NCBI RefSeq assembly: GCF_004514475.2
Contig: NZ_MYFO02000015.1
Coordinates: forward strand, 124,001-188,000
Direction: 5' to 3'
Origin: Paenibacillus athensensis
Lineage (GTDB): Bacteria > Bacillota > Bacilli > Paenibacillales > NBRC-103111
Length of the DNA: 64,000 bases
Made by a program: the position numbers and the translations under genes
Notes under the pieces: generated by a model
Seen by the model: only the letters and a program-made list of their open reading frames with translations
What the model was told of the DNA's origin: nothing
Database searches by the model: none
Shown here: positions 63,024 through 64,000 of the stretch, piece after piece
Position numbering within the stretch: the stretch's first letter is position 1
Layout: each line of letters begins with the position of its first letter

Positions 63024-63031
63024 TTAACGAA

Positions 63032-63919
63032 CTATTCAGTGATTTCCGACAAAATCAGGTCAAACGAGCTGCCGGACAGGTACACTGTCAGCAAATATGA
63101 GCCGACCGTCGGGGGCAGCGGCACCTGCTCTTCAATGACCTGCGGCTGCAGCTCCAGCTCCAGTCCTTGTCCGGACATGTTGACCAGGAACAAGCCGTTG
63201 TGCAGGTTGAGGAACTCGCCGACTGCATCGCGCGCGATGGCGTCCAGCTCGGTCAGTTGCTCTTCGGCGTAAGCCGAAGCAATTTGCAGGAAGGCCATCT
63301 CACCCAGCGAAAACCCGGAGGCCAGCGGCACTTCACCGGTCATCTGCTGCGACACGAGCCACTCGCATTGATAGTCGCGCGGAATGGCATTGACTTCAAA
63401 ATAAATGTTCGGATCAATAAAACGAATCAGATTTTTCGCAAGCAGCGATATGTAATGGCGATGCAAATCAATATTTGGAATATCTTCAAATTTGAGCATA
63501 GTCGCGAGCAGAACGTCGATGTCGCCGTTTTTGATCGCTTCAAACTGCTCGTCGGACAAATAGTGCTCCTGCTTGTATTCGTTTAACGCGGCCGTAAACG
63601 AGCCAAGCGTCAGCGCCTCTTGATCGATCAAGGCTTGTCCGAGCAGCAGGTGGCTTTCTTTTTGCGCCGACAGCAGGTTGTTCAGTTGATCTTCGTTCAA
63701 GTAACCGAGCTCAAGCGCAATTTCGCCGAAGCGTTTGTCGACGCGCGCCTGCGCCTGATGCACTTCAAGTGCCTGCTCGGCCGTCATGTAGCCGGCGTTG
63801 ACAGACAGAATACCGAGCTTGACGTGCGTAGATTGCAGCTGGTCCATCGCGCTTTGCAGCTGATGAGCGGAAACAATGCCGCGGTTCAGCAGAAAATGTC
63901 CGAAATATTGAGTAAACAT
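63032..63919 (-). CDS. CheX-like chemotaxis-type protein with MshEN-like repeats
   Basis: A 295-residue protein. The N-terminal part has repeated helical modules (LLNRGIVSAHQLQSAMDQL, then LGILSVNAGYMTAEQALEVH and ALELGYLNEDQLNNLLSAQK) like MshEN/GspE N-terminal repeats; the C-terminal half (about 150-295) resembles CheX-type phosphatase/adaptor domains (SGFSLGEMAFLQIASAYAEE, then ARDAVGEFLNLHNGLF). Its ATG shares one base with the stop of the upstream response-regulator gene, so both are cotranslated and probably interact. Confidence 0.75.
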   Translation of the reverse strand: MFTQYFGHFLLNRGIVSAHQLQSAMDQLQSTHVKLGILSVNAGYMTAEQALEVHQAQARVDKRFGEIALELGYLNEDQLNNLLSAQKESHLLLGQALIDQEALTLGSFTAALNEYKQEHYLSDEQFEAIKNGDIDVLLATMLKFEDIPNIDLHRHYISLLAKNLIRFIDPNIYFEVNAIPRDYQCEWLVSQQMTGEVPLASGFSLGEMAFLQIASAYAEEQLTELDAIARDAVGEFLNLHNGLFLVNMSGQGLELELQPQVIEEQVPLPPTVGSYLLTVYLSGSSFDLILSEITE

Positions 63920-64000
63920 CAGGCGTGGCCCCCCTCTTTCGTGACTTTGGCCAGCACGCGCACGATTTCTTCGGCAGCAAACGGCTTTTGTACGAAATCA
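63919..64000 (-). CDS. Response regulator receiver, C-terminal end (partial)
   Basis: Only the last 26 codons lie in the window (FVQKPFAAEEIVRVLAKVTK, then EGGHA and stop). KPF after a strand is the conserved Lys-Pro of receiver domains (CheY-like). The stop overlaps the CheX-like gene start by one base. The rest is beyond the right edge. Confidence 0.75.
   Translation of the reverse strand, partial: DFVQKPFAAEEIVRVLAKVTKEGGHA

Overview
The window looks like a chromosomal segment of a Paenibacillus-type Firmicute. The signs are a YesN/YesM two-component pair beside a sugar ABC transporter, AraC- and LacI-type carbohydrate regulators, strong AGGAGG-like ribosome binding sites, a CcpA cre-like site, a MalT-like LuxR regulator and a DUF2691-like protein. 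Base composition is patchy. Conserved metabolic stretches (about 10-28 kb and 46-64 kb) are visibly GC-richer than the accessory stretches (1-2.7 kb, 28.7-41 kb, 44.4-45.1 kb), which suggests transfer of the latter. The species is inferred, not shown.

Layout. (1) 1-9.7 kb is a mobile or defence border. It holds the C-terminal part of a DptH-like FtsK/HerA ATPase with a PD-(D/E)xK-like motif, an IS110-type transposase gene cut in two by a structurally complete IS21-family element (2442 bp, 6-bp target duplication), a large serine recombinase with a small upstream partner, and a tyrosine-integrase remnant. (2) 9.9-28.3 kb is a xylan or xyloglucan-type oligosaccharide locus. It has a response regulator/sensor kinase, a solute-binding lipoprotein and two permeases (no ATPase gene), two paralogous barrel-type putative glycosidases sharing a C-x-C-x2-C motif, a GH43 beta-xylosidase, an NHL beta-propeller protein, an AraC regulator, a PhyH-family dioxygenase, a LacI regulator and a GH31 alpha-xylosidase-like enzyme. 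Four copies of a 26-nt repeat surround an IS3 remnant inside it, and a run of 55 T precedes the second barrel gene. (3) 28.3-36.3 kb is a patchwork of transposase and recombinase debris, a MalT-like regulator, a DUF6326-like membrane protein with a decayed paralogue, a lipoprotein, an ankyrin protein, a retropepsin-like pair and small unknown genes. (4) 36.3-45.1 kb is a putative defence or genome-maintenance island. It contains two PLD-nuclease/SF2-helicase fusions (one with a DUF3427 tail), a Nudix hydrolase, a MazG-like pyrophosphohydrolase, small unknown proteins and a possible PD-(D/E)xK protein.

(5) 45.1-50.6 kb carries a small conserved protein, a HEAT-like protein coupled to RNA ligase RtcB, a FabH fragment joined out of frame to an unknown 3' fragment, and repetitive DNA. 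(6) 51.1-58.4 kb is a copper-handling module: a CopA-type P-type ATPase, a TauE/SafE (DsbD_2-like) membrane protein, a FixH/YtkA-like protein and the nitrous-oxide-reductase accessory genes nosD-nosL-nosY-nosF, with no nosZ in the window. (7) 58.4-64 kb holds a small membrane protein, a hybrid sensor kinase, an aldo/keto reductase, unknown proteins and a CheX-like protein behind a response regulator that runs off the right edge.

How the parts fit. In the sugar locus the YesN/YesM pair probably switches on the transporter through a box (AAAAAGTGATACC-type) found upstream of both the regulator and the binding-protein gene, under CcpA repression, and the glycosidases then process imported oligosaccharides. 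In the defence-like island, nuclease-helicases sit with nucleotide-pool enzymes and two genes are translationally coupled. In the copper module, export or loading (CopA, TauE-like, FixH) and the NosDFYL machinery could deliver copper to an extracytoplasmic cuproenzyme encoded elsewhere. No tRNA, rRNA, CRISPR array or riboswitch was recognised.
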